Source: Pectobacterium carotovorum
GTDB taxonomy: Bacteria > Pseudomonadota > Gammaproteobacteria > Enterobacterales > Enterobacteriaceae
Direction: 5' to 3'
DNA: 64,000 nucleotides
NCBI RefSeq assembly: GCF_033898505.1
Contig: NZ_JAXAFK010000001.1
Span: 868,001 to 932,000, forward strand
Part shown: piece after piece, positions 8,420-17,613 of the stretch
How the letters are laid out: each line of letters starts with the position of its first letter
Position numbering within the stretch: the first letter of the stretch is position 1
Notes under the pieces: model-generated
Database searches by the model: none
What the model was told of the DNA's origin: nothing
Seen by the model: the letters and a program-made list of their open reading frames with translations, nothing else
Program-made: the position numbers and the translations under genes

Positions 8420-8947
8420 ATGTTAGTCTGGCGTAGCCCGCATACGGGAGCAATGCCGCATTTTGTTTATCTGATTCATAATAACCCTTTGAACCGCAGA
8501 AGTAGTTTTCTGTTAGATGCCTTTGACGAATACCTGCGCAACAAGCTGGCAGGCTTTGAGCATGAAGTCTTTGCGGTGCTGTTTCTGGATACGCGCCACC
8601 GGCTGATCGAGTACCGGGAGATGTTCCACGGCACCATCGACAGTGCATCGGTGTATCCGCGTGAAGTGGTCAAGGAAGCCCTGCGGCTCAATGCGGCGGT
8701 GGTCATCCTCTTGCACAACCATCCGAGCGGGAATCCTGAGCCGTCACAGGCGGACAAGATGCTGACACAGCGGCTCAAGGAAGCGCTGGGGCTAGTTGAG
8801 GTGCGTATGCTGGCAGGTCATTGTGGCCGGAGCAGGCTCCGTGTCGTTTTCGGAGCAGTGGCTGATTTGACGTACCATCTACACAAAAAAGCTATCAGTC
8901 CTTATCCACCCAACGCGCCTCGCCTTTTCCAATACGGCGGATGGTGA
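8420..8947 (+). pseudogene. RadC-like JAB/MPN protein, 3' frameshifted
   Basis: Contains the RadC JAMM core: [35 protein letters not shown], and [16 protein letters not shown] with the His-x-His...Ser...Asp metal ligands. After GLVEVRML the expected ending is shifted: the alternate frame from ~8823 reads [15 protein letters not shown] and stops at 8868-8870, so the ancestral gene ended near 8870. The first ~20 residues also do not look like RadC, so the 5' end may be chimeric. It begins 4 nt after the HNH gene and could be cotranscribed, but is more likely a broken island radC relative. The extended frame runs into the 3' end of hamB on the other strand. Confidence 0.7.
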
Positions 8948-11900
8948 CACTCGTTCCGCTCTGTAGAGATTCAACTTCAAGCAGGCTCGGTAGTTCCGCC
9001 TGAAGCCTCTGTCTGATTGTTGTGAGCTGTGAAAAATCTGGCGTCGCGATCGACACTTGTCCATCTTGCGGATCAACTTCAATACGCAGAGGCACTGTTG
9101 AGTCTGTTGCCCATTGCATCGTCCACTCCTGCGACGCCCACCTGCCATCTACGCTTGACACAACGTCGTGCCGAAACTGCTGCCAGATTGCATGAGTCTC
9201 AAGCGTGGGCCATCCAGGAACATGGTCGAAGCCTGCTACTTCTTCCGATTGTAACCAGGTTTTCATTTCCGCGCGATTCGTGAAGGCGGGCGCGAGTTGC
9301 TCCACGGCTATCTTGGCGGCCACCCGCGAGGGCAGTCCGGCCCGAACAAGCATGGCCATGGCGTTGGACGGTAGTCCAGCTTCCAGGCAGGCGGCAGCAG
9401 CTCCTTCGACGGGTAGTTCTGATTCGCCTCCATTGATGCGCCGATTCATCCGGATGGCTTCAATCGCCCAAACCAGGCGATAGACAAATGCGTCGTCCAC
9501 GAAGCGCATTCCCTCTTGGCCGATGGCCCCTACGTCTTGCCCTCGCACCCAAGCTCCCAGCAAGTCTCTCCAGTTCGCCGGCAGTGGGTCATCTGGAACG
9601 AAGGGACGGATCGCAAGAAGCCGCTCTCCCATTCCAATGAGAGCAGCGATCAGGGCATCTGCGTCACTGGCGAGAGCGGCTGCATCGCCACGGTCAAGAA
9701 GCTCAGTCAGCTCGACAGCCAACGCGTCGATGGCAAGGCCCGATTCTAGGCCCACTCCCATCGCGAACTGACCTTTGCGTTGCTCGACCGTTGTTTTGTT
9801 CCAAATGAGCTGTGCTCTACTGAGGAGAATCCACACTTGCTTCTGCTTTTCGGCGCCGTCAAGGTGAGCGATTTGCCTTGCCCAAAGTGAACCCGCAAGG
9901 GCTTCATCGAGCAGCCTTGGTAGATCCGCACTTTGCGCGTCAAGCGCTTCGACGAGCCCAAGGACGGTTGTATCCAACCGCTCGATGAGGCTCTCCATTG
10001 AGTCTGACTCCATCTCACCATCTACAGCATCCGGGAACCAAGCATCTTGCGTGCTAGACAGGTAATCCATGGCATCCCCACGCGCAAAAACACCCGACGT
10101 CGCGAGGCGCCGTATGACCTCGTTGACCACGACAATGATGCCGCTTGAGAGTGACCGAGCCTTGGCCGACGTGACCAACTCTCTCCATCGCTGGTGGCGC
10201 CAATTTTCTGGCTGATGCATTACGTGGATCACGAGTCCTTCGAGATCCACGAATGCGCGCCCGGCGCGGCCCGCAACGTTGGCAAACTCCTCACCCGTGA
10301 TCAGAGTGCCCGCCCTGTACAGATTTGGGATCAGGAGTACCGCTGCATTGAGGTTCAGTCCCTGCGCCAAGGTGGGTGACGCCACGGTAACGCGTAGAAC
10401 GCCTGCGGCAAGTAGTGTCTCCACTTCCCGCAGGAAGGGGCCGGGAAGACGACCATGATGAATCGCAACGCCGATGGCCAGACAGCGTACTGCAGGATGT
10501 TCCGCGCCTAGCCACTCCCTACCTACGGCCATGGCACGTTCAACCTCTTGGGCGTTGGCAAGCAGAGATGGCAGAAAGCCTCGTCGCTGCAGGTCCAGGG
10601 CCGTCTCGGCAAATCCTTCAACATGATCTCGTTGGGTGCAAAATACGAGAGCTCTCTTTCCTTGCTCAGAGAACTTCCATGCCGCTGCGAGAGTTAGCTC
10701 CTTGTTGTCCTTTGGAAACGCCTTTCGACGAGGGCGAATGGGTGGGACCTCTGGCACAAAGTGTCGAATGAAAGGGCCATCTGGCTCAAGGTCGAAGCTC
10801 AGCCGCGCAGAATTTCCGAGCCAAGATAGAGTGCCAAAGCGCTGACGCGTAGGGCGCCAACTGGACTGGATCGGATCGCCAGGCGCATCACTGCGAATCC
10901 ACGCAGTCAGATCGTTGAGCTGATCGCCTGCCGGCAGAATTGCCGAAAGACAAACGATCCGTCGGTCGCCATGGTCAGTGCGCCGCAGCAACCGTTGCAC
11001 CAGATTCTCATAGCGGATCTCGCGTTCACTTGGACCAATCAGATGTCCTTCGTCTAGGACGATCAAGCCGACATCATTGATGATGTCGGGGTCGTTCCGC
11101 AAAGCAAAATCCAACTTTTCTGGGGTGGCTATGACGATGTTCTGTTCCCGCAGCGCATCCTCGTCATTTCCTGCTACACCGCTGCTTCCATACAGCGACG
11201 AGACGGAAAATCCAAGAGGTGTGAATGTCTTGCGGAAGGATCGCTCGGTCTGAGCGGACAGAGCCCTGAGTGGCGTGACTATCAAAACGCGTTTACCACA
11301 CGCCAGGGCCATCAACGCAGCGATCTCTGCAATCCGTGTCTTGCCCGCGCTCGTGGGGAGCGCGACCACTAGGTCGTCGGAGACATCGACGGCTCGCTGT
11401 GCCGCCAGAAGTTGAGAAGGCCACAATTCGACCTCAGATGACCTCCTGCAGTACAACTCAGAGACAAAAAGCTTCCGAAGTTGTGTGTAGTCTTGCGAGC
11501 CAGGTGGCCCTTCGGAGGGCAGAACCTTGTGCAGACTGCTTGCCCAAAGATCATCTATCAGGTTCACGGTGATTCGAAGAATCCACCAGAGTGACACCGC
11601 GCTGGCCGCTCCGGTCAACGAAATCGCCCGTTTCAGCAGGTTGCGAGCTTCTACAACGAGGGACTCTTGGCCGGTTTGCAGGGCAAACTCAAAGAACACC
11701 AATGCTCTGAACATAGTCGACGTCGCTACACGCGAAACGATATCGTCGGGGTCAAGCGCTCCCTCGGCCGCAGCTCTGGCGATTCCCTCATCTCGGTTCG
11801 CTGGGCTGCTAAGCCACTCCCTCGCACGTTGAACCAGGCCTTGAAGATCACGCACGATTAGGAGCGCGAGCGCATCCTCGGCAGGCGAACGATTCTGATC

Positions 11901-12296
11901 GGCCTGTAATTGCGACAGAAGCGAAAATGCCAGCGCAGAGTAGTTGGCCAAGTGATAGGAAGCAGCCCCCATTGTTCGATAGAACCCTCGAGATGCGTCG
12001 GCCTGTGACCCGTTCTGAACCAATGCCTCAAAAGCCCCACCTGCCTGTACGAAGCCTTTTCGCCAAGTCACTGCATCGCCTCCAAGCTCGCGTAGCGCCA
12101 AGGAAACACGTAGTACTGAGAAGCCATAGTCCGCAAGATCGGAGTCGAGCCCTTCGCTGAAGGCTGGAGCGTCTGGTGGCAAGTTTCCTTCATGGCGAAT
12201 AAGAGCCCTTGCTTGACCCCGGGCCTGCAGGCGACCTCGATATCCGTCTTGTGTGATGTCGAGCAGGAATGCAGTCAGTTCTTCAGTCGTTTCCAA
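8895..12296 (-). CDS. hamB: Hachiman HamB-like superfamily 2 helicase
   Basis: 1133 aa. An N-terminal ~290-residue helical region precedes the helicase core: Walker [13 protein letters not shown] (~312), motif Ib-type [16 protein letters not shown] box [11 protein letters not shown] (~413), CLSAILP (motif III), [10 protein letters not shown] (motif IV), [11 protein letters not shown], and [10 protein letters not shown] (motif VI). The ~350-residue C-terminus is unassigned. Paired with a DUF1837 protein immediately upstream, this is the two-gene Hachiman layout (HamA nuclease, HamB helicase), in which the helicase senses DNA and releases the nuclease. E. coli AbpAB is a close alternative. Its ATG overlaps the hamA 3' end by 14 nt. 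Noticeably more GC-rich than all neighbours, suggesting transfer from a high-GC proteobacterium. Confidence 0.85.
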   Translation of the reverse strand: METTEELTAFLLDITQDGYRGRLQARGQARALIRHEGNLPPDAPAFSEGLDSDLADYGFSVLRVSLALRELGGDAVTWRKGFVQAGGAFEALVQNGSQADASRGFYRTMGAASYHLANYSALAFSLLSQLQADQNRSPAEDALALLIVRDLQGLVQRAREWLSSPANRDEGIARAAAEGALDPDDIVSRVATSTMFRALVFFEFALQTGQESLVVEARNLLKRAISLTGAASAVSLWWILRITVNLIDDLWASSLHKVLPSEGPPGSQDYTQLRKLFVSELYCRRSSEVELWPSQLLAAQRAVDVSDDLVVALPTSAGKTRIAEIAALMALACGKRVLIVTPLRALSAQTERSFRKTFTPLGFSVSSLYGSSGVAGNDEDALREQNIVIATPEKLDFALRNDPDIINDVGLIVLDEGHLIGPSEREIRYENLVQRLLRRTDHGDRRIVCLSAILPAGDQLNDLTAWIRSDAPGDPIQSSWRPTRQRFGTLSWLGNSARLSFDLEPDGPFIRHFVPEVPPIRPRRKAFPKDNKELTLAAAWKFSEQGKRALVFCTQRDHVEGFAETALDLQRRGFLPSLLANAQEVERAMAVGREWLGAEHPAVRCLAIGVAIHHGRLPGPFLREVETLLAAGVLRVTVASPTLAQGLNLNAAVLLIPNLYRAGTLITGEEFANVAGRAGRAFVDLEGLVIHVMHQPENWRHQRWRELVTSAKARSLSSGIIVVVNEVIRRLATSGVFARGDAMDYLSSTQDAWFPDAVDGEMESDSMESLIERLDTTVLGLVEALDAQSADLPRLLDEALAGSLWARQIAHLDGAEKQKQVWILLSRAQLIWNKTTVEQRKGQFAMGVGLESGLAIDALAVELTELLDRGDAAALASDADALIAALIGMGERLLAIRPFVPDDPLPANWRDLLGAWVRGQDVGAIGQEGMRFVDDAFVYRLVWAIEAIRMNRRINGGESELPVEGAAAACLEAGLPSNAMAMLVRAGLPSRVAAKIAVEQLAPAFTNRAEMKTWLQSEEVAGFDHVPGWPTLETHAIWQQFRHDVVSSVDGRWASQEWTMQWATDSTVPLRIEVDPQDGQVSIATPDFSQLTTIRQRLQAELPSLLEVESLQSGTSVTIRRIGKGEARWVDKD

Positions 12297-13056
12297 GTGC
12301 CAGAGCCCTCTCGTAGCAGGCCAGAATGAAGGCCTGATGGTCTTCTATGCGCAAATTTGCAGAAATATGGGGACGAACCAGATCCGCCGCTGCGAGATCG
12401 TCGTACAGTGCCTGAGGCGTGGCGTTGCCCGACAAGGTGAACAGCATGTGACTGGTTCGCCCTTGGGGCGCAGCTCGACTGGCGACTTCATTACGAATCC
12501 GTCTACCCATCTGCCGTCGTTCGCCTTCACCCTCCATGAGTCGATCCGCGACGAAGAGAAGGGATGTTGCCGTAGGTCTGCCATCGTCTCTGGACAGTGC
12601 TTTTCGCGCCTCAGAGATGGTGGCGTTGGCAAGGTTTGCACGACTCTTAGACTCGCCTTTTAAGTAGTGCAAATTTTGTTGGTCATCGAGCTTTAGACCG
12701 ACGAAATCGTCGCCGCGCAGCGCCATCTCTCGACCATCCTTGTATCGCAGGCGACGGATCGGAACCTCGAATTCAAGATGTTCTTCGACCAACTCGGTCG
12801 CGAGGATCTCGCCAAGCTCTCCCGAACGTGCTCGGGTGGAGCGCGGCATGCGCTCAGCCAAAATTGCAGCCGCGCCTGGATATCCCAACTCACGGACGTC
12901 TTCAGCTATTTCGTCCAAATTGTCGTAGTGAGCTCGGATCCGAGTAGTTAGGGTAGCTTCGATAGCAGCCCTTCCTCCATCGCGTTCGGACAAGCGCCAT
13001 AGCTGCTTGTTGTCTTGCTCTTGGATAGTTCTGTCGCACCAACGTGGATATAGCAT
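12283..13056 (-). CDS. hamA: Hachiman HamA-like DUF1837 nuclease
   Basis: 257 aa. Shows the DUF1837 pattern GELGEILATELVEEHLEFEV, then MALRGDDFVGLKL and LKGESKSR. The Glu, Asp (GDD) and ESK residues fit a PD-(D/E)XK-type active site as in HamA. First gene of the pair; GGAG six bases before the ATG supports the start. It is held by the HamB helicase and is thought to degrade DNA when released during infection. GC-rich like hamB and transcribed against the flanking defence operons, so the pair entered as a unit. Confidence 0.82.
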   Translation of the reverse strand: MLYPRWCDRTIQEQDNKQLWRLSERDGGRAAIEATLTTRIRAHYDNLDEIAEDVRELGYPGAAAILAERMPRSTRARSGELGEILATELVEEHLEFEVPIRRLRYKDGREMALRGDDFVGLKLDDQQNLHYLKGESKSRANLANATISEARKALSRDDGRPTATSLLFVADRLMEGEGERRQMGRRIRNEVASRAAPQGRTSHMLFTLSGNATPQALYDDLAAADLVRPHISANLRIEDHQAFILACYERALALGND

Positions 13057-13450
13057 TCAAAAGCTCCGTATTCTTATGCCAGGTCTTTCTGAGAGAGGTG
13101 GATTAAACCCTCAGTGCGACGGCCGCAAGCTGCAATTTTCTTCCAACCCAAAAGTTGCCTCACGTCATCACTTTAAGTTCTTCGACGTTACCCCGGCTTC
13201 AGCCTCGCGGAGAATACTAAGGATCTGTTGGTCGGAAAACGCTTCTTCATGGGGATGTCCTCATGTGGCTTATAAAGACATTACTAACATCGGGGTGTAC
13301 TAATCAACGGGGAGCAGGTCAGTACTTGGACTGATTAGGCTATCTAGGGTTCCCCTCATAAAATATTTTTCAGAATCTTGGATGTTGACAGTAGTAAATT
13401 GATTGTATTTCAGTTAGAAAATATTATCGATAAATTAACGGAGTGACGGG
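13057..13450. other. intergenic scar between Hachiman and ABC-3C modules
   Basis: About 390 bp holding an IS3-family orfA stump (13172-13250) and the AT-rich upstream region of the ABC-3C operon. No intact gene. Confidence 0.6.
13172..13250 (-). mobile_element. IS3-family orfA remnant
   Basis: From ATG 13250 on the minus strand, allowing one lost T, the sequence reads MKKRF-SDQQILSILREAEAGVTSKNLK, the start of an IS3-family OrfA of a different subgroup from the IS at 20.8 kb. It is truncated and frameshifted, and marks an old insertion between two defence modules. Confidence 0.6.
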
Positions 13451-14638
13451 ATGAGTAACGCGCATGAGGCCAGCGCGTCGGCCACTGGCTATCTGTATCA
13501 GTGTCGCTACGCATTGCTAAAAGGACTGGAAGCTACTCTGGATTCACCAGAGTTCAGGATTTCAATTGAAAAGTTTGATGATATAGCTTTTGAGGCAAAC
13601 GGCTTACCGATTCATCTTATCCAGACCAAACATCATAAAGCCAAAACTGGAAAGCTGACTGACAGCAGCGCTGACCTTTGGAAAACGCTACTCATCTGGA
13701 TAAAAAGTGTAGCCACCGATAGTGGCGGTTTCTCAAGAACTCGTCACTTCCTAATAACAACTGGTTTGGCACCTTCGAATTCGGCGTCTTTTCTATTACG
13801 GACAGAAAGTCGTAACGAGGCTCAAGCCGATTTTTTGTTACTCACGACTGCAAACAGTTCAAATAACCGCGCGCTACAAGAAGCTTTCAACGCCTATAAG
13901 ATCTTACCGGAGGAGGCTCGATTTGCTCTGTTAAGATCAATATATGTACTTGATAGATCTCCCTCGATTACTGATGTTAAAGAAGATATTTACCGGCAAT
14001 TGCACCGTGCTGTAGGAAGACAGCATATCGAAATTTTCACCGAGCGTTTAGAAGGCTGGTGGTTCGACCAAGTGATACGTATGCTCAGCGGCAATGAGGT
14101 GGGCAGCATCCCAGTGCTGGCTATTGAATCCCGCATTGATGAACTGCGAGAGGAGTTTCGACGTTCCTCATTACCTGTAGATTTTCGGTCATTTTCTCCT
14201 CCTCAAGAAGTGATCGCTCAGCTAGATAGTCGACCCTTTGTCAATCAATTGCGTAAGATAAATCTCGGGTCGGCCCGTATTGAGTATGCCATCCGTGATT
14301 ATTATCGAGCTTCAGAGCAACGCTCAAAATGGGTAAGAGAAGAATTATTGCTTAATGATGAGCTTAAAACGTTCGAGCAAGACCTGATAGAGGCTTGGCA
14401 GCCACGATTCGCCGCACAGAAAGACGATTTATTACCTGATAGCGATGAGTCCGATCGTATACGTTCTGGAAAGGACCTGTTCACATGGGCAGAACAGCAG
14501 GCATGTTTTCCTCTCCGCAGCCTACGAGAGCGGTTTCTTACCCACGGAAGCTACCATATTTTGGCTAACCGATACGCAGTGGGGTGGCACCCTGACTACA
14601 TGCAGAATAATAGTGATGAACAGAAAGGAGAGGATTGA
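13451..14638 (+). CDS. ABC-3C system C-terminal-domain protein with nuclease-like N-terminus
   Basis: 395 aa. Begins ASASATGYLYQCRYALLKGL, and the N-terminal ~100 residues carry IAFEANGLPIHLIQTKHH, a Glu/QxK arrangement like Cap4/DUF4297-type PD-(D/E)XK nucleases. The C-terminal part contains the ABC-3C C-terminal domain type (ending with GSYHILANRYAVGWHPDYM). In ABC three-component systems this protein is the effector, joined to a middle component and a DUF3732 SMC-like ATPase, the next two genes. GGAG upstream and a 1-nt (TGATG) overlap with the next gene show the operon start and coupling. Predicted role: conflict with invading DNA; target unknown. Confidence 0.75.
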   Translation: MSNAHEASASATGYLYQCRYALLKGLEATLDSPEFRISIEKFDDIAFEANGLPIHLIQTKHHKAKTGKLTDSSADLWKTLLIWIKSVATDSGGFSRTRHFLITTGLAPSNSASFLLRTESRNEAQADFLLLTTANSSNNRALQEAFNAYKILPEEARFALLRSIYVLDRSPSITDVKEDIYRQLHRAVGRQHIEIFTERLEGWWFDQVIRMLSGNEVGSIPVLAIESRIDELREEFRRSSLPVDFRSFSPPQEVIAQLDSRPFVNQLRKINLGSARIEYAIRDYYRASEQRSKWVREELLLNDELKTFEQDLIEAWQPRFAAQKDDLLPDSDESDRIRSGKDLFTWAEQQACFPLRSLRERFLTHGSYHILANRYAVGWHPDYMQNNSDEQKGED

Positions 14639-15141
14639 TGATGGAGCCTTGGTCTTCCCGTCCCATCGAGGAGAGCTACCTCTTCAACCCAGCTTTCTGC
14701 GTATTGCTTATAGCCAATACATCGTCAGAATTCAATAAAAAGACCGGTTGCTCTTTACCCTTTGCACTAGCCTTTATAATCCTTCCGATAATTCTTCATC
14801 AGAAAACACGCAAGGCTCTGCCTGCTACAACCGTAACGTCACTAATGGCATGGTGCCAGGACAACCGAGATACGATGATTAATTTCCCCGACAGAGTCAG
14901 GCGGCTAAACGGTATTACCCGTGAGAGCATATTATTTGGCACAAGGCAAAGCGCTCTTTGCTTGGATGAAAATGGTGATTTAAAGAAAGGAGCTAAACTG
15001 CTCTCACCTACAGAAAAACGAACGCCGCTGTTTACTCAGGAAGCCGGAGAATGCATTGAGCGTGCGGCATTTCTGGGGCGTTGGCTCGCAGCAGCTGGTA
15101 CAACAGCGACTATTTATGCTGCATGGGGGATAGCGCCATGA
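14638..15141 (+). CDS. ABC-3C system middle component
   Basis: 167 aa from ATG 14638 (a TTG at 14635 or ATG at 14641 are alternatives). Recognisable features: IEESYLFNPAFCVLLIANTS, LPFALAFIILPIILHQKTR, and the ending GECIERAAFLGRWLAAAGT, which fit the small helical middle components of ABC-3C systems. They link the ATPase to the effector. It overlaps the upstream gene by 1 nt and the downstream ATPase by 4 nt (ATGA). No catalytic motif. The IILPIIL stretch is hydrophobic but too short and embedded to call a membrane anchor. Confidence 0.75.
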   Translation: MMEPWSSRPIEESYLFNPAFCVLLIANTSSEFNKKTGCSLPFALAFIILPIILHQKTRKALPATTVTSLMAWCQDNRDTMINFPDRVRRLNGITRESILFGTRQSALCLDENGDLKKGAKLLSPTEKRTPLFTQEAGECIERAAFLGRWLAAAGTTATIYAAWGIAP

Positions 15142-17081
15142 GTCTTCAGATAGCCAGCCTTGTGATTTACAACCACGGGGGAGAACGTCGTGAAATCACC
15201 CTTCATCCCGGTCAACTGAACATCTTGACCGGCGCATCCAAAACGGGTAAATCAGCAATAATTGATATTATTGATTACGTTACCGGGCGAAGCGAATGTT
15301 ACGTAGCCGATGGCGTTATCCGCAAATGTACGCAATGGTATGGGATCCTTTTTCAACTGAATGATAGCCAAATCTTTATCGCGCGACGCAATCCAGATGC
15401 CGGTACACAGTCTCACGGCGACATCTATATTGCCCGCGGGAGCTCCCTGTCGATTCCCGATGGCGCAACTCTCCACAAAAACACTACAGTCAACGCTGTG
15501 GAGAAATTTCTGGGAACGGCAATCGGCATTAATGAAAACGAACACCGTCCCCCGAGTCCTACGCGACCCTCTCTGGAGGCAAATTTCCGCCACTCGCTTC
15601 TTTTTTGTTTCCAGGATCAGAACGATATTGATAACAAACAGCGTCTGTTTCATCGCCAAGATGATGGTTTTATAGCGCAGGCTATCCGGGACACCTTTCC
15701 TTATTTTCTTGGCGCAATGGATGAAGAGCGGCTCTTACAGCAAGCCCAATTGGACGATGCGCGAAAACTACTGCGTCAGCTTGAAAGGTTGGTACGGGAA
15801 GCTGAATCGCTGGATGACGCCACATTTCCGCGTGCAAAAGCTCTTCTTGAAGAAGCTAAAATGGCAGGGCTTACCGACGATCGAACCGTAGTTGTAAACT
15901 ATGAGGCCTGCATGACTCTGCTCCAAAGCTTGAGCGAGCGAGGAGTATTTTCAGATGCAGTTGTAGTAAGTGATCATGATGACATATTGATGCGACTGCG
16001 CTCAGAACGTCAAGGGATGCGTACTGAGCTTGAGAGACTGAATAGCGAGATTCGTGAAACGCGGGCGTTTACCTCAGAATCAACCGGCTATGAGCGAGAG
16101 GCGCGGGAGCAGCGTGCAAGACTCAGCGTAGTGAATTTGATAAAGTCCTCAGAGGTATCGCAGCTTTGTCCTCTTTGCGAAAGTCACCTCGAAAACGTTC
16201 CTCCTTCTGTTGCTCAACTCAACCATTCACTCAATGAATTGAGCCGACAACTTGAGGCGGTAGAAGCAGAAAATCCAAGGCTCCAGAAGCGCTTAGCAGC
16301 CCTCCAAATACAGGAAAATACTCTCCTCAGTAATCTTCGAGAGAATCAGAAAAAAATCAGTGATTGCATCCAACAAGCTGAATATCTGCGAGTACAGCAG
16401 GAAAACTTTATGCTGCAGGCGCGGACTCTGGGGAAAATCGCACAGTATCTTGAAACTGTCAGCGATGCAGAGCAGTATTCGGGTCTTCGCACCCGGTTAG
16501 AAAATCAGCAATTAACTGTAAGTTTCCTTGAAAAAAAATTGGATCCGACTGCTGTACGAGAGAAACTTGCGGCCTTCCTCAATATAATCGGCCGTTATAT
16601 GACTGAATATTCGGAACTTCTCGATCTAGAACATCAGGGAAGCAACCTGCGTCTAGATATCCGCAAACTCACCGTTGTGGCAGATACCTTGGACGGACCG
16701 GTACCACTTTTCCGTATGGGCAGTGGGGAAAATTGGGTCGGCTACCATATTTTGGCTCATCTGGCCCTTCATCGCTGGTTCCGTCAAAAAAAACGCCCCG
16801 TGCCAGGATTTCTAATTCTCGACCAGCCATCGCAGGCGCATTATCCACCTGAAAAAGATAATGATGGGTCTATTGACTCTCTGAAGAATGAAGATCAGAA
16901 CGCTGTAAATCGGCTGTTCAGCCTAATCAACCACGCTGCTAAAACGCTCGCCCCTGATTTACAGATAATAGTTATGGACCATGCAGACCTTAAAGATGAC
17001 TGGTTTCAGGCTGCAGTCTCTGATCGCTGGCGTAATGGCGTAAAACTTATTCCAACAAGCTGGATAACACCCCAGAAATAA
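15138..17081 (+). CDS. DUF3732 SMC/Rad50-like ATPase of ABC-3C system
   Basis: 647 aa from ATG 15138, which overlaps the middle-component stop as ATGA; the longer frame from 15081 lies inside the previous gene. Walker A GASKTGKSAI at ~31; long coiled-coil segments at ~195-330 and ~355-480 flank a zinc-hook-like CPLCESHLENVPPS (~344); signature-like region MGSGENWVGYHI; Walker B-like FLILDQPSQAHYP at ~558; and VMDHADL near the end. This DQPSQ/zinc-hook layout is typical of DUF3732 ATPases. It probably senses foreign DNA or RNA and controls the nuclease-like first gene. Last clear gene of a three-gene coupled operon. Confidence 0.85.
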   Translation: MSLQIASLVIYNHGGERREITLHPGQLNILTGASKTGKSAIIDIIDYVTGRSECYVADGVIRKCTQWYGILFQLNDSQIFIARRNPDAGTQSHGDIYIARGSSLSIPDGATLHKNTTVNAVEKFLGTAIGINENEHRPPSPTRPSLEANFRHSLLFCFQDQNDIDNKQRLFHRQDDGFIAQAIRDTFPYFLGAMDEERLLQQAQLDDARKLLRQLERLVREAESLDDATFPRAKALLEEAKMAGLTDDRTVVVNYEACMTLLQSLSERGVFSDAVVVSDHDDILMRLRSERQGMRTELERLNSEIRETRAFTSESTGYEREAREQRARLSVVNLIKSSEVSQLCPLCESHLENVPPSVAQLNHSLNELSRQLEAVEAENPRLQKRLAALQIQENTLLSNLRENQKKISDCIQQAEYLRVQQENFMLQARTLGKIAQYLETVSDAEQYSGLRTRLENQQLTVSFLEKKLDPTAVREKLAAFLNIIGRYMTEYSELLDLEHQGSNLRLDIRKLTVVADTLDGPVPLFRMGSGENWVGYHILAHLALHRWFRQKKRPVPGFLILDQPSQAHYPPEKDNDGSIDSLKNEDQNAVNRLFSLINHAAKTLAPDLQIIVMDHADLKDDWFQAAVSDRWRNGVKLIPTSWITPQK

Positions 17082-17191
17082 TGGCAAGACGCAAATTTGA
17101 GCCTACAGCGCACTTATTTCTGAGCGTAAGAACACTGTGCTATGTTGGCGGGGATAGCTACTATCCGGTGACTGAAGTAATGAAGGTTTAA
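17081..17191 (+). CDS. possible 36-aa ORF coupled to the ATPase gene
   Basis: ATG at 17081 overlaps the ATPase stop (TAATG), and the frame stays open for 36 codons (MARRKFEPTAHLFLSVRTL...). No recognisable family. It may be the stump of a fourth gene cut by later events, as the next feature is also a truncated gene, or chance. Confidence 0.25.
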   Translation: MARRKFEPTAHLFLSVRTLCYVGGDSYYPVTEVMKV

Positions 17192-17393
17192 CTGGAACAA
17201 CGACGTCTAGGCAGGCGAAAGATTTGTAAGTAGGTCTGGAGAAGATTAGGTTTGGCTCTGCATGAGAATGTGAACGCTGGAACATAAATCCAATTGAGGC
17301 ATTAACTATAACTTGCTGCAGTGCTGTGCCAATGCAATAAATTTAGTAAAAATATGATGGCTAGATTTGATAGGTTGATTTATAGGGGTTGTT

Positions 17394-17552
17394 ATGTGTT
17401 TTGCAAATTTAGAGATACTCAACTTTCGTGATTTTGAGACAGTTAATATCCCTCTGACGGGCAACATAGTCTTGTTGGGCGAGAACCTCGTCGGTAAGAG
17501 TAATCTTCCATTAGCGATTCGCCTGTTCAACCTTATGATAGATAGATATTAA
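17394..17552 (+). pseudogene. OLD/RecF-type ATPase, N-terminal stump
   Basis: 52 residues: MCFANLEILNFRDFETVNIP followed by a Walker A GENLVGKSN at ~29-37, then a stop at 17550. This is the first beta-strand, P-loop and following helix of an OLD-family/RecF-like ATPase; several hundred residues are missing. It ends 61 nt upstream of the next gene start, so the lost ATPase may once have been the partner of that gene. Confidence 0.65.
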
Positions 17553-17613
17553 TGGTGTGATTTATAAGGGAATGTACAATCATGAAAATGTGCCAAATAC
17601 TAACAGGAGTTTT

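Noticed and set aside
9029..12160. Many plus-strand frames within hamB
   Set aside because: GC-rich coding sequence leaves open frames on the other strand; the helicase motifs run through all of it on the minus strand.
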